A stretch of DNA of 64,000 nt from Arcanobacterium sp. S3PF19. Its GTDB lineage: Bacteria > Actinomycetota > Actinomycetes > Actinomycetales > Actinomycetaceae. The notes under the pieces were generated by a model. It searched no databases. It was not told the DNA's origin and worked only from the letters and a program-made list of their open reading frames with translations. The stretch is taken from NCBI RefSeq assembly GCF_000758825.1, contig NZ_JRMX01000013.1, forward strand, positions 181,432 through 245,431. The letters are read 5' to 3'. Positions 33,185-47,119 of the stretch are shown in pieces; position 1 is the first letter of the stretch; each line of letters opens with the position of its first letter. The position numbers and the translations under genes were made by a program.

Positions 33185-33310
33185 CGTCTCTCACGCCTGC
33201 GCTTTTTCGGTTTGCTTCCGAGTGCGTCCTCGGATATGATGTCTCTTGCCAAAGACCGCAGGTCGCCCGTTGCCAACGGGGTGAATTTCGAGACGAAGCC
33301 GGCGCAGGTG
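33185..33310 (+). ncRNA. L10 leader (ribosomal protein autoregulatory RNA), candidate
   Basis: The 227-base region before rplJ folds well. A 7-bp outer stem CCTGCGC/GCGCAGG (33196-33202 with 33302-33308) encloses a TCCGAG/CTCGGA hairpin (33217-33234) and a GTCTC/GAGAC stem (33241-33245 with 33290-33294), whose loop carries AAAGACCGCAGGT and a CCCGT/ACGGG hairpin. This resembles the L10 leader family, where L10-(L12)4 binds a kink-turn motif and shuts off rplJL translation. A TAAAACA/TGTTTTA hairpin (33320-33337) follows. Assigned by position and shape; a covariance-model search (Rfam L10_leader) would decide. Confidence 0.6.
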
Positions 33311-33407
33311 CGAATTGAATAAAACATATCTGTTTTACCCTCGTGCCCTGTGCCCGGGGGTCGTTTTGTGTTCCGATCTCTGCGGCAGTTATTCGGAAGG
33401 AGGTCCA

Positions 33408-33932
33408 ATGGCAAGGACCGACAAGTCCGCAGCGATCGCGGAGCTTACGGAGGATTTCCGCAACTCCTCGGCCGTTATTGTGACTGAGTATCGCGGTCTG
33501 ACCGTAGCCGACATGATGACTTTGCGTCGGGCTATGGGGCAGGAAGCGAAATACACGGTTGCAAAAAACACTCTCGCACGGATTGCGGCCAAAGACGCGG
33601 GTATTGAGAATCTTGATGCCTCGCTGAAAGGGCCGACCGCCATTGCGTTTGTGACCGGTGATATTGCCACCGCAGCCAAGGCAATCAGGGATTTCGCCAA
33701 AGAAAACGAGAAGCTCGTCGTAAAGGGCGGACTCCTCGAAGGTGCTGTTCTTGATGCCGCAGGTGTGCAAAAGCTCGCCGATCTCGAATCCCGCGAGGTG
33801 CTTTTGGCCAAGACTGCCGGAGCTCTCAAAGCTTCGCTCTACCGTGCTGCATCTACTATTCAGGCGCCAATCGTCAAGACTGTGCGCACCATCGACGCCC
33901 TGCGCGCGAAGCAGGAAGAGGCTGCTGCCTAA
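33408..33932 (+). CDS. rplJ: 50S ribosomal protein L10
   Basis: 174 residues from ATG 33408 behind GGAAGGAGGTCC, an excellent ribosome binding site; the frame upstream to 33315 belongs to the leader. L10 anchors the L7/L12 dimers on the stalk base. N-terminal RNA-binding part SSAVIVTEYRGLTVADMMTLRRAM ... YTVAKNTL; the C-terminal helix that binds L7/L12 ends TVRTIDALRAKQEEAAA. Co-transcribed with rplL 61 bases downstream. Confidence 0.97.
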   Translation: MARTDKSAAIAELTEDFRNSSAVIVTEYRGLTVADMMTLRRAMGQEAKYTVAKNTLARIAAKDAGIENLDASLKGPTAIAFVTGDIATAAKAIRDFAKENEKLVVKGGLLEGAVLDAAGVQKLADLESREVLLAKTAGALKASLYRAASTIQAPIVKTVRTIDALRAKQEEAAA

Positions 33933-33993
33933 AGGCATCGGCAAAAACACATATATTAAATGCCTCGCGTAGGCACAGGAAGGAAGGCCAATC

Positions 33994-34380
33994 ATGGCTA
34001 AGCTTACCGCTGAAGAACTCATTGAAGCTTTTAAGGAGCTCACTCTTGTTGAGCTGAACGACTTCGTAAAGAAGTTTGAGGAAGAATTTGATGTGGAGGC
34101 CGCCGCTCCGGTTGCGGTTGCCGCCGCCGTTCCGGGTGCTGCCGCCGAAGCCGCGGCAGAAGAGGAAAAGACCGAATTTGATGTTGTGATCGAGTCCGCA
34201 GGTGACAAGAAGATTGCAGTGATTAAGGAAGTCCGTGCCCTCACTCCGCTCGGCCTGAAGGAAGCCAAGGATCTTGTTGACGGAGCTCCGTCCACCGTTC
34301 TTGAAGGTGTGAACAAGGAAACCGCCGATAAGGCCAAGGAAGCTCTTGAAGGCGCCGGCGCAACGGTTACCCTGAAGTAA
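33994..34380 (+). CDS. rplL: 50S ribosomal protein L7/L12
   Basis: 128 residues, ATG 33994 behind AGGAAGGCC. N-terminal dimerisation domain ([32 protein letters not shown]), Ala/Val-rich flexible hinge (about 38-58), and C-terminal factor-binding domain ([37 protein letters not shown]). Recruits EF-G, EF-Tu and IF2. Followed at 25 bases by a strong terminator that ends the L10-L7/L12 unit. Confidence 0.98.
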   Translation: MAKLTAEELIEAFKELTLVELNDFVKKFEEEFDVEAAAPVAVAAAVPGAAAEAAAEEEKTEFDVVIESAGDKKIAVIKEVRALTPLGLKEAKDLVDGAPSTVLEGVNKETADKAKEALEGAGATVTLK

Positions 34381-34404
34381 ATCGGCAGACGAAAAGTAAG
34401 CCTG

Positions 34405-34440
34405 ACGGGTCGGACCTTCGGTCCGGCCCGTTTTATTTTC
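34405..34440 (+). terminator. Intrinsic terminator after rplL
   Basis: 12-bp stem (ACGGGTCGGACC 34405-34416, GGTCCGGCCCGT 34421-34432; one G-U), stable TTCG tetraloop, then TTATTTTC. Separates rplJL from rpoBC. Confidence 0.95.
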
Positions 34441-34454
34441 CCCTTCGCACGGAG

Positions 34455-34527
34455 GCGGACATTTCGGGCAATCAGACGGCTCTATGTTCCCGTACAAGGG
34501 CACATAGAGCCGTTCTATTGCCCGAAA
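34455..34527. repeat. Hairpin-forming intergenic repeat, copy 2
   Basis: A 66-base imperfect inverted repeat. Outer arms TTTCGGGCAAT/ATTGCCCGAAA (11 bp, 34462-34472 with 34517-34527), a short internal loop, inner arms CGGCTCTATGT/ACATAGAGCCG (11 bp, 34477-34487 with 34502-34512) and a CCC/GGG-closed apex. Its left 17 bases (34455-34471) equal those of copy 1 at 1511-1527. Lies 22 bases after the rplL terminator. Confidence 0.65.
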
Positions 34528-34911
34528 CGGTCTTATGCGAAAGAGGATGCGGATGTGAAACGGTGTGGATGCTTGCGCCTGCGGATATAATATGTAAAAG
34601 TTATTGCACCGGATGTTTTCCGGTAAATAAAGATCTTGGTATATCGATGAAACCGGGACGCAGACCCAATCCCGGACCTTCGAGGGTTGCCCGGACGTAT
34701 AGGTGTCGTGACCTCTTCCACATTGGCAGGGGGTAGATTTTTCCACCCTTTTTTGGTAGCGTTGAACATTGCGTGTTATGTGTTTTTGTATACCTTGTTT
34801 TTACGGCCGGAATGTTGCGTAAATCATCGTTTTGGCGTGAAGCGGGATATGATACCGCTTTGGCACGCACACATAATTTCGCCTTACTGGAACCCGGGGA
34901 AGGAATATCCT
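34528..34911 (+). promoter_or_regulatory. rpoBC promoter/leader region (no gene)
   Basis: 384 bases without a supported gene. A perfect -10 TATAAT is at 34586-34591 with only a weak -35. TTGAAC (34762-34767) and TTGTAT (34786-34791) form a second candidate with an 18-base spacer. Open frame continues from 34687 into rpoB, but it lacks conservation with RpoB N-termini and is treated as untranslated leader. The ribosome binding site for rpoB is GGGGAAGGAA at 34896-34905. Confidence 0.5.
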
Positions 34912-37900
34912 TTGGCTGCTTCGCGCACCTCGATGCTTAATGTAGAAAATGGTCGGCTTAAGACCAATCGTGTATCATTTGCCAAGCTCACGGAACCTAT
35001 GACGGTTCCCGATCTGCTGAGCCTGCAAGTTGATTCCTATGGATGGTTAGTTGGTTCGGATGCCTGGAGGGCTGCCCATCCCGATGAAAAAACCGGTCTG
35101 GAAGAGATTTTCGATGAAATCTCGCCGATTGAAAATACTGCCCGGACAATGGGACTGGTGCTTTCCAATCCTTATCTGGAAGAAGAAAAGGCCCCGATAA
35201 ACGAGTGCCGGGACAAAGACATGACTTATTCCGCCCCGCTCTATGTGACGGCCGAATTTCAGAATTACGAAACGGGGGAAATTAAGTCCCAGACCACCTT
35301 TATCGGTGATTTTCCGCTGATGACCCCGCAGGGCACATTCATCGTAAACGGTACCGAACGTGTTGTGGTCTCGCAGCTGGTGCGTTCCCCGGGCGTGTAT
35401 TTTGAGCGCACGGCAGACAAAACCTCCGATAAATACATCTACGGCACGAAGATTATTCCCTCGCGCGGCGCATGGCTGGAATTTGAAATCGACAAAAAAG
35501 ACGCTGTCGGAGTGCGGATAGACCGCAAGCGCAAGCAGTCCGTAACCGTATTTTTGAAAGCGCTGGGGATGACGGAGTCGGAAATCCGCGAAACGTTTGC
35601 CGATTATCCGGTGCTGATCGAGACGCTTGAAAAAGACACCGTCGAAACGCAGGAGGAAGCTCTCCAGGATCTTTACCGCAAGCTGCGTCCGGGCGAGCCG
35701 CCGACCGCGGAAGCCGGACGGAATCTGCTGCGTAATTTCTATTTCAACGGCAAACGCTACGACCTGACAAAAGTCGGACGCTACAAGATCAACAAGAAGC
35801 TGGGCACGGCGATTGATGCCACAGTGCGCCGGCTGACGCTGGAAGATATCACGAACACGCTGCGTTATCTGCTGGCACTGCATGCGGGAGAGGCGCAGGT
35901 TGCGATCAACCCGGAGCGTCCCGTGGCCGTTGAAACCGACGATATCGACCATTTCGGAAACCGCCGTATCCGCGCGGTGGGGGAGCTGATCCAAAACCAG
36001 GTGCGTACGGGTCTTTCGCGTCTGGACCGCATGGTTCGCGAAAGAATGACCACGCAGGAAGCGGAGGCAATTACGCCCTCGTCTCTGATCAATATCCGTC
36101 CGATTGTGGCGGCGATCAAAGAATTCTTCGGCACTTCCCAGCTTTCCCAGTTCATGGATCAGAATAATCCGCTGGCCGGTCTGACGCACAAGCGTCGGCT
36201 TTCGGCCCTCGGCCCCGGAGGTCTTTCGCGCGACAGGGCGTCGATGGAAGTACGCGACGTGCATCCGACGCACTACGGCAGAATGTGCCCGATCGAAACA
36301 CCTGAAGGTCCGAACATCGGTCTGATCGGCTCTCTCGCCACTTTCGGCAGAATCAATGCCTTCGGTTTCATCGAAACACCCTATCGGAAAGTCGTAAACG
36401 GCGTGATCACCGATGAAATCGAATATCTGGATGCCGCGGACGAAGACCATTACGCCGTGGCGCAGGCTTCGGCTGCCGTCGACGAAAACGGCAGACTCAC
36501 CGACCATGAGGTTTTGGTCCGTCTGCCGGGCGGCGAACCGGCGCTTGTCAGCCCGCAGGAAGTCGGCTATATGGACGTTTCGGCACGTCAGATGTGTTCT
36601 TTGGGTACGGCGATGATTCCGTTCCTGGAACATGACGACGCAAACCGCGCACTGATGGGTGCCAATATGCAGCGCCAGGCAGTGCCGCTGCTGCGTCCGA
36701 CCGCTCCGCTGGTCGGAACGGGAATGGAAGTGCGGGCCGCGGTGGACGGCGGAGACGCGATGGTGGCCCGGGCGCCCGGCGTGGTTCTGGAAGTTTCCGC
36801 AGACGCCGTGCACGTGGAAGAAGACGACGGTACGCATTACGTTTACCACCTGACGAAGTTTGCCCGTTCCAATCCGGGCAACTGCACCAACCAGCGGGTT
36901 GCGGTCTCGGCCGGGGACCGTGTGGAAAAAGGTTCGCTGATTGCCGACGGTCCGGCAACGGACGGCGGTGAGCTTGCTCTGGGGCAGAATCTTCTCGTTG
37001 CCTTTATGGCCTGGAACGGATACAACTACGAGGATGCCATTGTCCTTTCGCAGCGGTGCCAGTCCGAAGATCTGCTGACTTCCATTCATATTGAAGAGCA
37101 TGAAGTCGATGCCCGCGATACGAAGCTCGGACCGGAAGAGATTACCCGCGACATTCCGAATGTGTCGGAAGAAATGCTTTCGCATCTCGACGAGCGCGGT
37201 ATTATCCGGATCGGCGCGGAAGTGAAGGCCGGCGATATTCTCGTAGGCAAGATCACCCCGAAGGGCGAAACGGAACTGACTTTCGAAGAACGCTTCCTGC
37301 GCGCGATTTTCGGTGAAAAAGCGAAGGACGTGCGCGACACTTCGCTGCGCGTACCGCACGGCGAATCCGGAATCGTGATCGGCGTCAAGGAATTTACCAG
37401 CGAAAATCATGATGAACTCGCCGCGGATATCCGCCAGACGGTGCGTGTGTATATCGCGCAGCGGCGAAAGATTACGATTGGCGACAAGATGGCGGGCCGT
37501 CACGGCAATAAGGGCGTGATCTCCCGGATTCTGCCGATTGAGGATATGCCGTTTATGGAAGACGGAACTCCGATGGACATCGTGCTCAATCCTCTGGGCG
37601 TGCCTTCGCGAATGAACCTCGGCCAGGTATTTGAGCTGCATTTGGGCTGGATCGCCGCCCAGGGCTGGGACGCATCCCGGGCACGTGAGAACGGCGAGGA
37701 ATGGGCTGTGCGGCTGCCCGAAAATGCGGTCTCCACGCAGGGACGGCAGACGGTGGCCACCCCGGTGTTTGACGGCGTTCTGTCCGACGAACTGAACGGT
37801 CTGCTTGCAAATACGCTGCCGAACCGCAACGGCGACCGCCTTGTGGACGAAAACGGAAAAGCGCGTCTGTTTGACGGCCGTACGGGAGAACCGTTCCCCG

Positions 37901-38370
37901 AACCGGTATCCGTCGGATACATGTATATGCTCAAGCTGCACCATTTGGTGGACGATAAGATTCATGCCCGTTCCACGGGTCCGTACTCGATGGTGACGCA
38001 GCAGCCTTTGGGCGGTAAAGCACAGTTCGGCGGACAGCGTTTCGGCGAGATGGAAGTTTGGGCCCTGGAGGCATACGGTGCGGCGCATACACTGCAGGAA
38101 ATGCTCACGATTAAATCCGACGATACGGTCGGACGCGTGAAAGTGTATGAGGCAATCGTAAAGGGCGACAACGTGCCCGAACCGGGAATCCCGGAGTCTT
38201 TCCGTGTGCTCGTGCAGGAAATGCGTTCTCTGTGTCTGAATGTGGAGGCATTGGATGCCCAGGGAACGCCTGTTTCGCTGCAGGATGCCGATGAGGACGC
38301 GTTCCGCACGCCGCAGCTGGCCGGTGTAAAGACGGGCCTTGAAGATCTGACAACAGGTGCCGAGTTTTAG
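34912..38370 (+). CDS. rpoB: DNA-directed RNA polymerase subunit beta
   Basis: 1152 residues. TTG 34912 is chosen because the product then starts [10 protein letters not shown], like the TTG-initiated LADSRQ start in M. tuberculosis, and GGGGAAGGAA precedes it. Conserved: [26 protein letters not shown], the rifampicin pocket [17 protein letters not shown] at 407-423 followed by [14 protein letters not shown], the lysines around [13 protein letters not shown], and the C-terminal [24 protein letters not shown]. Residue numbers in the pocket are E. coli numbers minus 100. Position 422 is Ala, where E. coli and mycobacteria have Ser522; Asp416, His426 and Ser431 are wild type. Forms the catalytic centre with rpoC, 104 bases downstream. 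Confidence 0.97.
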   Translation: MAASRTSMLNVENGRLKTNRVSFAKLTEPMTVPDLLSLQVDSYGWLVGSDAWRAAHPDEKTGLEEIFDEISPIENTARTMGLVLSNPYLEEEKAPINECRDKDMTYSAPLYVTAEFQNYETGEIKSQTTFIGDFPLMTPQGTFIVNGTERVVVSQLVRSPGVYFERTADKTSDKYIYGTKIIPSRGAWLEFEIDKKDAVGVRIDRKRKQSVTVFLKALGMTESEIRETFADYPVLIETLEKDTVETQEEALQDLYRKLRPGEPPTAEAGRNLLRNFYFNGKRYDLTKVGRYKINKKLGTAIDATVRRLTLEDITNTLRYLLALHAGEAQVAINPERPVAVETDDIDHFGNRRIRAVGELIQNQVRTGLSRLDRMVRERMTTQEAEAITPSSLINIRPIVAAIKEFFGTSQLSQFMDQNNPLAGLTHKRRLSALGPGGLSRDRASMEVRDVHPTHYGRMCPIETPEGPNIGLIGSLATFGRINAFGFIETPYRKVVNGVITDEIEYLDAADEDHYAVAQASAAVDENGRLTDHEVLVRLPGGEPALVSPQEVGYMDVSARQMCSLGTAMIPFLEHDDANRALMGANMQRQAVPLLRPTAPLVGTGMEVRAAVDGGDAMVARAPGVVLEVSADAVHVEEDDGTHYVYHLTKFARSNPGNCTNQRVAVSAGDRVEKGSLIADGPATDGGELALGQNLLVAFMAWNGYNYEDAIVLSQRCQSEDLLTSIHIEEHEVDARDTKLGPEEITRDIPNVSEEMLSHLDERGIIRIGAEVKAGDILVGKITPKGETELTFEERFLRAIFGEKAKDVRDTSLRVPHGESGIVIGVKEFTSENHDELAADIRQTVRVYIAQRRKITIGDKMAGRHGNKGVISRILPIEDMPFMEDGTPMDIVLNPLGVPSRMNLGQVFELHLGWIAAQGWDASRARENGEEWAVRLPENAVSTQGRQTVATPVFDGVLSDELNGLLANTLPNRNGDRLVDENGKARLFDGRTGEPFPEPVSVGYMYMLKLHHLVDDKIHARSTGPYSMVTQQPLGGKAQFGGQRFGEMEVWALEAYGAAHTLQEMLTIKSDDTVGRVKVYEAIVKGDNVPEPGIPESFRVLVQEMRSLCLNVEALDAQGTPVSLQDADEDAFRTPQLAGVKTGLEDLTTGAEF

Positions 38371-38474
38371 CTCGGCGGCGGTATCCGCGAAAGCTACAGC
38401 GCCCGCTTGCGCGGATACCGTGAAAGAAACAAAGAAATAAAACCCGGCGTAATAAGACTTTGGAAGTAGGAATC

Positions 38475-42365
<3,891 letters not shown>

Positions 42366-42378
42366 GCGTAACGGCAAA

Positions 42379-42407
42379 GCGGGGAGGGAAAGCGTTTTCC
42401 TCCCCGC
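42379..42407 (+). terminator. Hairpin terminator after rpoC (no U-tract)
   Basis: A 13-bp stem including one G-U (GCGGGGAGGGAAA 42379-42391, TTTTCCTCCCCGC 42395-42407) closed by a 3-base loop, 13 bases after the rpoC stop. No T-run follows, so it is assigned by position and stem strength. Confidence 0.75.
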
Positions 42408-42733
42408 CGTCCGTCTCCGGCAGTGCCGTGTATGCGCAGGCTCCGTTTTGCGTTCTTTTTTCGGGAATGTGCCTGATGCCACGCTCCATTTTTGGCCCAT
42501 TCTTTGACGTATATATATTTTAGCCATTAATCTTAACATTGGTGCCCGTTTCGGCATTCTTTAAGTTGCCTGTCCGACTCCGCAGATCGGGTTGCAGTGA
42601 GATGCGCAAACCGTCGGATAAAGAATGACGAACGAAGAGGAAGAACGGTGTCTTCCTCACCGTAAGGCCTGACCACCCGGTTTCGGCAGGCGGGCAGTGT
42701 AACTACAATCGCAATAGTTAAACAGGAGAAATA
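42408..42733 (+). promoter_or_regulatory. str operon promoter and rpsL leader (no gene)
   Basis: 326 bases without a supported gene. An AT-rich promoter zone spans about 42491-42540: TTGACG (42504-42509) with TTAATC at a 17-base spacer, or TTGGCC (42492-42497) with TATTTT at 18. The leader holds an 8-bp perfect hairpin GAGGAAGA/TCTTCCTC (42637-42658) and a GCCTG/CAGGC hairpin (42667-42691). These could be control elements for S12/S7 expression. The ribosome binding site is AGGAGAA at 42724-42730. Confidence 0.5.
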
Positions 42734-43108
42734 GTGCCAACTATTCAACAGCTGGTCCGTAAGGGGCGCAGCACCAAGGTGAGTCACTCCAATACCCCTG
42801 CGCTCAAAAAGAGCCCGCAGCGCCGCGGAGTGTGCACGCGTGTTTATACCACAACCCCGAAGAAGCCTAATTCGGCTCTGCGGAAGGTTGCCCGTGTCCG
42901 TCTTTCCTCAGGCATTGAGGTGTCGGCATACATTCCGGGTGAAGGCCACAATCTGCAGGAGCACTCGATTGTGCTCGTGCGCGGCGGCCGTGTGAAGGAT
43001 CTTCCCGGCGTTCGTTACCACATCGTCCGCGGTGCGCTTGACACACAGGGCGTGAAGAACCGTGCCCAGGCCCGTTCCAAGTACGGTGCGAAGAAGGAGA
43101 AGAAGTAA
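42734..43108 (+). CDS. rpsL: 30S ribosomal protein S12
   Basis: 124 residues, GTG start at 42734 behind ACAGGAGAA. S12 lines the decoding centre. Conserved [20 protein letters not shown] and [26 protein letters not shown]; the lysines altered in streptomycin-resistant mutants (in PKKPNS and GRVKDLPG) are both unchanged. Basic tail [10 protein letters not shown]. Shares one base with the rpsG start (TAATG). Confidence 0.98.
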   Translation: MPTIQQLVRKGRSTKVSHSNTPALKKSPQRRGVCTRVYTTTPKKPNSALRKVARVRLSSGIEVSAYIPGEGHNLQEHSIVLVRGGRVKDLPGVRYHIVRGALDTQGVKNRAQARSKYGAKKEKK

Positions 43109-43578
43109 TGCCACGTAAAGGACCAGCACGCAAGCGTCCCCTGATTGCGGATCCGGTTCACGGATCGACTCTCGTTACGCAGCTTATTAACCGCGTTCTT
43201 GTAGACGGAAAGAAGTCGGTTGCCGAACGTATCGTTTACGGTGCGCTGGATGCCGTGGGGGAGAAGACGAAGCAGGAACCGCTTTCGGTTTTGAAGCGCG
43301 CACTTGAAAACATCCGTCCGCAGCTGGAAGTGAAATCCCGCCGTGTAGGCGGCGCCACCTACCAGGTGCCGGTGGAAGTCAAGGCAGGGCGCGCAAATAC
43401 TCTCGCACTCCGCTGGCTTGTCGACTTCTCCCGTCAGCGCCGTGAGAAAACGATGCTCGAACGTCTTCAGAATGAGATCATGGATGCCGCAAACGGATTG
43501 GGCGCATCCGTGAAGCGCCGTGAAGACATGCACCGCATGGCCGAATCGAACCGTGCCTTCGCGCACTACCGCTGGTAA
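43108..43578 (+). CDS. rpsG: 30S ribosomal protein S7
   Basis: 156 residues, ATG 43108 overlapping the rpsL stop. Primary 16S 3'-domain assembly protein. Conserved [19 protein letters not shown], the helix [39 protein letters not shown], and C-terminal [20 protein letters not shown]. In E. coli S7 represses this operon; no such site was identified here. fusA follows after 53 bases. Confidence 0.98.
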   Translation: MPRKGPARKRPLIADPVHGSTLVTQLINRVLVDGKKSVAERIVYGALDAVGEKTKQEPLSVLKRALENIRPQLEVKSRRVGGATYQVPVEVKAGRANTLALRWLVDFSRQRREKTMLERLQNEIMDAANGLGASVKRREDMHRMAESNRAFAHYRW

Positions 43579-43631
43579 AATAAGGCTGTCCGCCGCGGCG
43601 GCCTGTGAGTAAAAAGAAGAGAGTCTGATTA

Positions 43632-45752
43632 ATGGCACAGGAAGTGCTTTCCGACCTGCGAAAGGTCCGCAATATTGGAATCATGGCGCACATTGACGCC
43701 GGGAAAACCACCGTCACTGAGCGTATTCTGTTCTACACCGGCATCAACTACAAAATCGGCGAAACCCACGACGGCGCTTCGACCACCGACTGGATGGAGC
43801 AGGAGAAAGAGCGCGGTATTACCATTACCTCCGCTGCCGTAACCTGTTTCTGGAAGGGGCGTCAGATTAACATCATCGATACCCCCGGACACGTGGATTT
43901 CACCGTTGAGGTGGAGCGTTCCCTGCGTGTGCTCGACGGTGCCGTTGCCGTGTTTGACGGCAAGGAGGGCGTGGAGCCGCAGTCCGAAACGGTTTGGCGT
44001 CAGGCAGACAAGTACAACGTCCCGCGTATCTGCTTCATCAACAAGATGGACAAGATGGGTGCGGATTTCTATTTCTCGGTGAAGACGATCCAAGACCGTC
44101 TGCATGCCACACCGCTGGTGATGGCGCTGCCGATCGGTGCCGAATCCGAGCTTTCCGGGATTATTGATCTGCTGAAGATGAAGGCGATCCGTTTCCCCGC
44201 GGAAGACGAAAAGGGAAACAAAACTCTCGGAGCGGTCGTAGTCGAAGAAGAAATCCCGGCCGATATGCAGGCAAAGGCGGAGGAATACCGCGCGGCTCTG
44301 GTGGAGCGCGTGGCGGAAACCGACGATGCCCTGCTGGAAAAGTTCTTTAACGGCGATGAGATCACCGTCGACGAGCTGAAGGCCGCAATCCGCAAGATGA
44401 CGATTGCCGGCGATGCCTACCCGGTGTACTGCGGTTCGGCATACAAGAATATCGGCGTGCAGCCGATGCTTGATGCCGTTGTCGATTTCCTTCCTTCCCC
44501 TCTGGATATTGAGGCCGTAAAAGGAACCGACCCGAAGGACGAAACGGTTGAACTGACGCGTGAGGCGACCGAAAAGGATCCCTTCTCGGCCCTTGCGTTC
44601 AAGATTGCCGTGCATCCGTTCTACGGACGTCTTACCTACATTCGTGTCTACTCCGGTAAAGTCGAGGCAGGTTCGCCCGTTCTGAACTCCACAAAAGGGA
44701 AGAAAGAGCGGATCGGCAAGATTTTCCAGATGCATTCGAATAAGGAAAATCCGGTGGAGGTGGCCCACGCCGGGCACATCTACGCCGTAATCGGTCTGAA
44801 AGAGACCACAACAGGCGATACCCTCTGCGATCAGGCGCATCCGATTTCACTCGAATCGATGACCTTCCCCGATCCCGTGATTCACGTGGCGATTGAGCCA
44901 AAGTCGAAAGGGGATCAGGAAAAGCTGAGTATCGCTATCCAGAAACTTGCAGAAGAAGATCCGACCTTCACTGTGCATCTTGATGAGGAAACGGGCCAGA
45001 CCGTTATCGGCGGTATGGGCGAGCTTCATCTTGATATTCTCGTTGACCGCATGCGCCGCGAATTTAAAGTGGAGGCAAATGTTGGTGCGCCAATGGTTGC
45101 CTACCGCGAAACGATCCGCAAGGCGGTGCCGAACGTGGAATATACGCACAAGAAGCAGACGGGTGGTTCCGGACAGTTTGCGAAGGTACTTGTGTCCTTC
45201 GAGCCGCTTGCGGAAAACGAGGAAGGAAACACCTACGAGTTCGTCGATGCCGTTACAGGCGGCCGTGTTCCGCGCGAATACATTCCGTCTGTTGATGCCG
45301 GCATTCAGGCGGCGATGGAAAACGGCGTTTTGGCAGGATTCCCGATGGTCGGCGTAAAAGCCACCCTCGAGGACGGCGCATACCACGACGTCGATTCTTC
45401 TGAAATGGCGTTCAAGATCGCCGGCCAGATGGTTTTCCGTGAAGGCGCAAAGCGTGCCAACCCGGTAATCCTTGAACCGGTGATGGACGTTGAAGTTCGT
45501 ACTCCGGAAGAGTACATGGGCGATGTAATCGGTGATCTTAATTCCCGCCGTGGGCAGATTGCTTCTATGGAAGACGCCACAGGTGTTAAGATTGTCCGTG
45601 CAAACGTTCCGCTTTCAGAAATGTTCGGATATGTCGGCGATCTGCGTTCAAAGACGCAGGGCCGTGCGGTATATACGATGCAGTTCTCGAAGTATCAAGA
45701 GGTTCCGAAGGCTGTTGCCGACGAAATCATTCAAAAGACCCGTGGCGAGTGA
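43632..45752 (+). CDS. fusA: Elongation factor G
   Basis: 706 residues. GTPase that drives tRNA-mRNA translocation. G1 [10 protein letters not shown]2 region [13 protein letters not shown]3 DTPGHVDF, G4 NKMDKMGAD, then domains II-V with [10 protein letters not shown] and [14 protein letters not shown]. Full family length. ATG 43632 follows AAGAAGAGAG. Third gene of the str operon; tuf has an additional promoter in the 124-base gap after it. Confidence 0.98.
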   Translation: MAQEVLSDLRKVRNIGIMAHIDAGKTTVTERILFYTGINYKIGETHDGASTTDWMEQEKERGITITSAAVTCFWKGRQINIIDTPGHVDFTVEVERSLRVLDGAVAVFDGKEGVEPQSETVWRQADKYNVPRICFINKMDKMGADFYFSVKTIQDRLHATPLVMALPIGAESELSGIIDLLKMKAIRFPAEDEKGNKTLGAVVVEEEIPADMQAKAEEYRAALVERVAETDDALLEKFFNGDEITVDELKAAIRKMTIAGDAYPVYCGSAYKNIGVQPMLDAVVDFLPSPLDIEAVKGTDPKDETVELTREATEKDPFSALAFKIAVHPFYGRLTYIRVYSGKVEAGSPVLNSTKGKKERIGKIFQMHSNKENPVEVAHAGHIYAVIGLKETTTGDTLCDQAHPISLESMTFPDPVIHVAIEPKSKGDQEKLSIAIQKLAEEDPTFTVHLDEETGQTVIGGMGELHLDILVDRMRREFKVEANVGAPMVAYRETIRKAVPNVEYTHKKQTGGSGQFAKVLVSFEPLAENEEGNTYEFVDAVTGGRVPREYIPSVDAGIQAAMENGVLAGFPMVGVKATLEDGAYHDVDSSEMAFKIAGQMVFREGAKRANPVILEPVMDVEVRTPEEYMGDVIGDLNSRRGQIASMEDATGVKIVRANVPLSEMFGYVGDLRSKTQGRAVYTMQFSKYQEVPKAVADEIIQKTRGE

Positions 45753-45766
45753 GCCAACAGGTTAAA

Positions 45767-45795
45767 TTTACAAATTATAATTCAACCAGTAGGAT
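45767..45795 (+). promoter_or_regulatory. tuf promoter
   Basis: TTTACA (45767-45772) and TAGGAT (45790-45795) with the ideal 17-base spacer, in an AT-rich patch right after the fusA stop. Gives tuf its own strong transcript besides read-through from rpsL. Confidence 0.7.
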
Positions 45796-45808
45796 TTCAC
45801 TTAGCCGT

Positions 45809-45835
45809 AGATTAACTGCCGGATGCAGTTAATCT
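45809..45835 (+). promoter_or_regulatory. Perfect 11-bp hairpin in the tuf leader
   Basis: AGATTAACTGC and its exact complement flank a 5-base loop, 13 bases downstream of the tuf -10 and 41 bases before the GTG. It would sit at the very 5' end of the tuf transcript and may stabilise it. No T-run, so it is not a classical terminator. Confidence 0.6.
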
Positions 45836-45876
45836 GACAAGCTGAAAGACACTACCCGAGTCCCAGGAGGGCACAA

Positions 45877-47067
45877 GTGGCCAAGGCCAAGTATGATAAG
45901 TCCAAGCCGCATATGAATATCGGCACCATCGGTCACGTCGATCACGGAAAGACGACGATTACCGCTGCAATTACCAAAGTACTTTCCGAGAAGTACCCCG
46001 ATCTGAACGAGTACACCCCGTTCGATCAGGTAGACAACGCTCCCGAAGAGCGCGAGCGTGGTATTACCATTAACGTTTCCCACGTTGAGTACCAGACCGA
46101 GAAGCGTCACTACGCACACGTAGACGCCCCCGGCCACGCCGACTACATCAAGAACATGATTACCGGTGCCGCACAGATGGACGGCGCAATCCTCGTGGTT
46201 GCAGCCACCGACGGTGCGATGGCACAGACGAAGGAACACGTTCTTCTTGCACGCCAGGTTGGCGTGCCGGAGATCATCGTTGCGCTGAACAAGTGCGACA
46301 TGGTTGACGATCCGGAAATGCTCGAGCTCGTCGAAATGGAAGTTCGCGACCTGCTTACCGCCAACGGTTACGACGGCGACAACACCCCGGTAATCCAGGT
46401 TTCCGGTTACCAGGCACTGCAGGGCGACGAGAAGTGGGTAAAGTCCATTGAGGAACTGATGGATGCGGTAGACAACTACTTCTCCGATCCGGTCCGCGAT
46501 CTCGACAAGCCGTTCCTGATGCCGATCGAAGACGTATTCACGATTTCCGGCCGCGGCACCGTTGTGACCGGCCGTGTGGAGCGTGGCGTTCTGAACCTGA
46601 ACGAGGAAGTCGAAATTCTCGGTATCCGTGAGCCACAGAAGACCACCGTTACCGGTATTGAAATGTTCCACAAGTCGATGGACCACGCCGACGCCGGCGA
46701 AAACTGCGGTCTCCTTCTGCGCGGTACCAAGCGTGACGAAGTTGAGCGCGGTCAGGTTGTGGCAAAGCCCGGTTCGATCACTCCGCACACGAACTTCGAA
46801 GCTCAGGTTTACGTGCTGAAGAAGGAAGAAGGCGGACGTCACAACCCGTTCTTCTCCAACTACCGTCCGCAGTTCTACTTCCGTACGACTGACGTGACCG
46901 GTGTGATCACCCTTCCCGAAGGCACCGAAATGGTTATGCCCGGCGATAACACCGAGATGACCGTTGAGCTGATTCAGCCCATCGCCATGGAAGAGGGCCT
47001 CGGCTTCGCAATCCGCGAAGGCGGACACACTGTCGGTTCAGGCCGTGTGACAAAGATTATTAAGTAA
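45877..47067 (+). CDS. tuf: Elongation factor Tu
   Basis: 396 residues, GTG start at 45877 with CCAGGAGGGC upstream. GTPase that delivers aminoacyl-tRNA. G1 GHVDHGKTT, effector region [13 protein letters not shown]3 DAPGHADY, G4 NKCDMVDD, G5 SGYQAL; domains II and III end [15 protein letters not shown]. Codon use is strongly biased, as expected for the most abundant protein. A 15-bp terminator follows, so it closes the str operon. Confidence 0.98.
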   Translation: MAKAKYDKSKPHMNIGTIGHVDHGKTTITAAITKVLSEKYPDLNEYTPFDQVDNAPEERERGITINVSHVEYQTEKRHYAHVDAPGHADYIKNMITGAAQMDGAILVVAATDGAMAQTKEHVLLARQVGVPEIIVALNKCDMVDDPEMLELVEMEVRDLLTANGYDGDNTPVIQVSGYQALQGDEKWVKSIEELMDAVDNYFSDPVRDLDKPFLMPIEDVFTISGRGTVVTGRVERGVLNLNEEVEILGIREPQKTTVTGIEMFHKSMDHADAGENCGLLLRGTKRDEVERGQVVAKPGSITPHTNFEAQVYVLKKEEGGRHNPFFSNYRPQFYFRTTDVTGVITLPEGTEMVMPGDNTEMTVELIQPIAMEEGLGFAIREGGHTVGSGRVTKIIK

Positions 47068-47085
47068 TAATCGCCTGTTTTTCCC

Positions 47086-47119
47086 AAAGGGGGTTCTGCC
47101 CAACGGCAGAACCCCCTTT
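47086..47119 (+). terminator. Intrinsic terminator after tuf
   Basis: Perfect 15-bp stem (AAAGGGGGTTCTGCC 47086-47100 with its complement 47105-47119), CAAC loop, then GCCGTTTTC. The stem itself ends in CCCTTT, giving a short U-run. Confidence 0.93.

Noticed and set aside
34687-34911. N-terminal extension of RpoB by 75 codons
   Set aside because: No similarity to RpoB; TTG 34912 has a good ribosome binding site and gives the LAASR start matching mycobacterial RpoB.
35047-38088. 1013-codon open frame on the minus strand opposite rpoB
   Set aside because: It mirrors the strong codon bias of rpoB, shows no recognisable domain and lacks a ribosome binding site; the same happens opposite rpoC (40152-42557), mtrB (16572-18887), the glycosyltransferase (4365-6113) and tuf (45829-47028).
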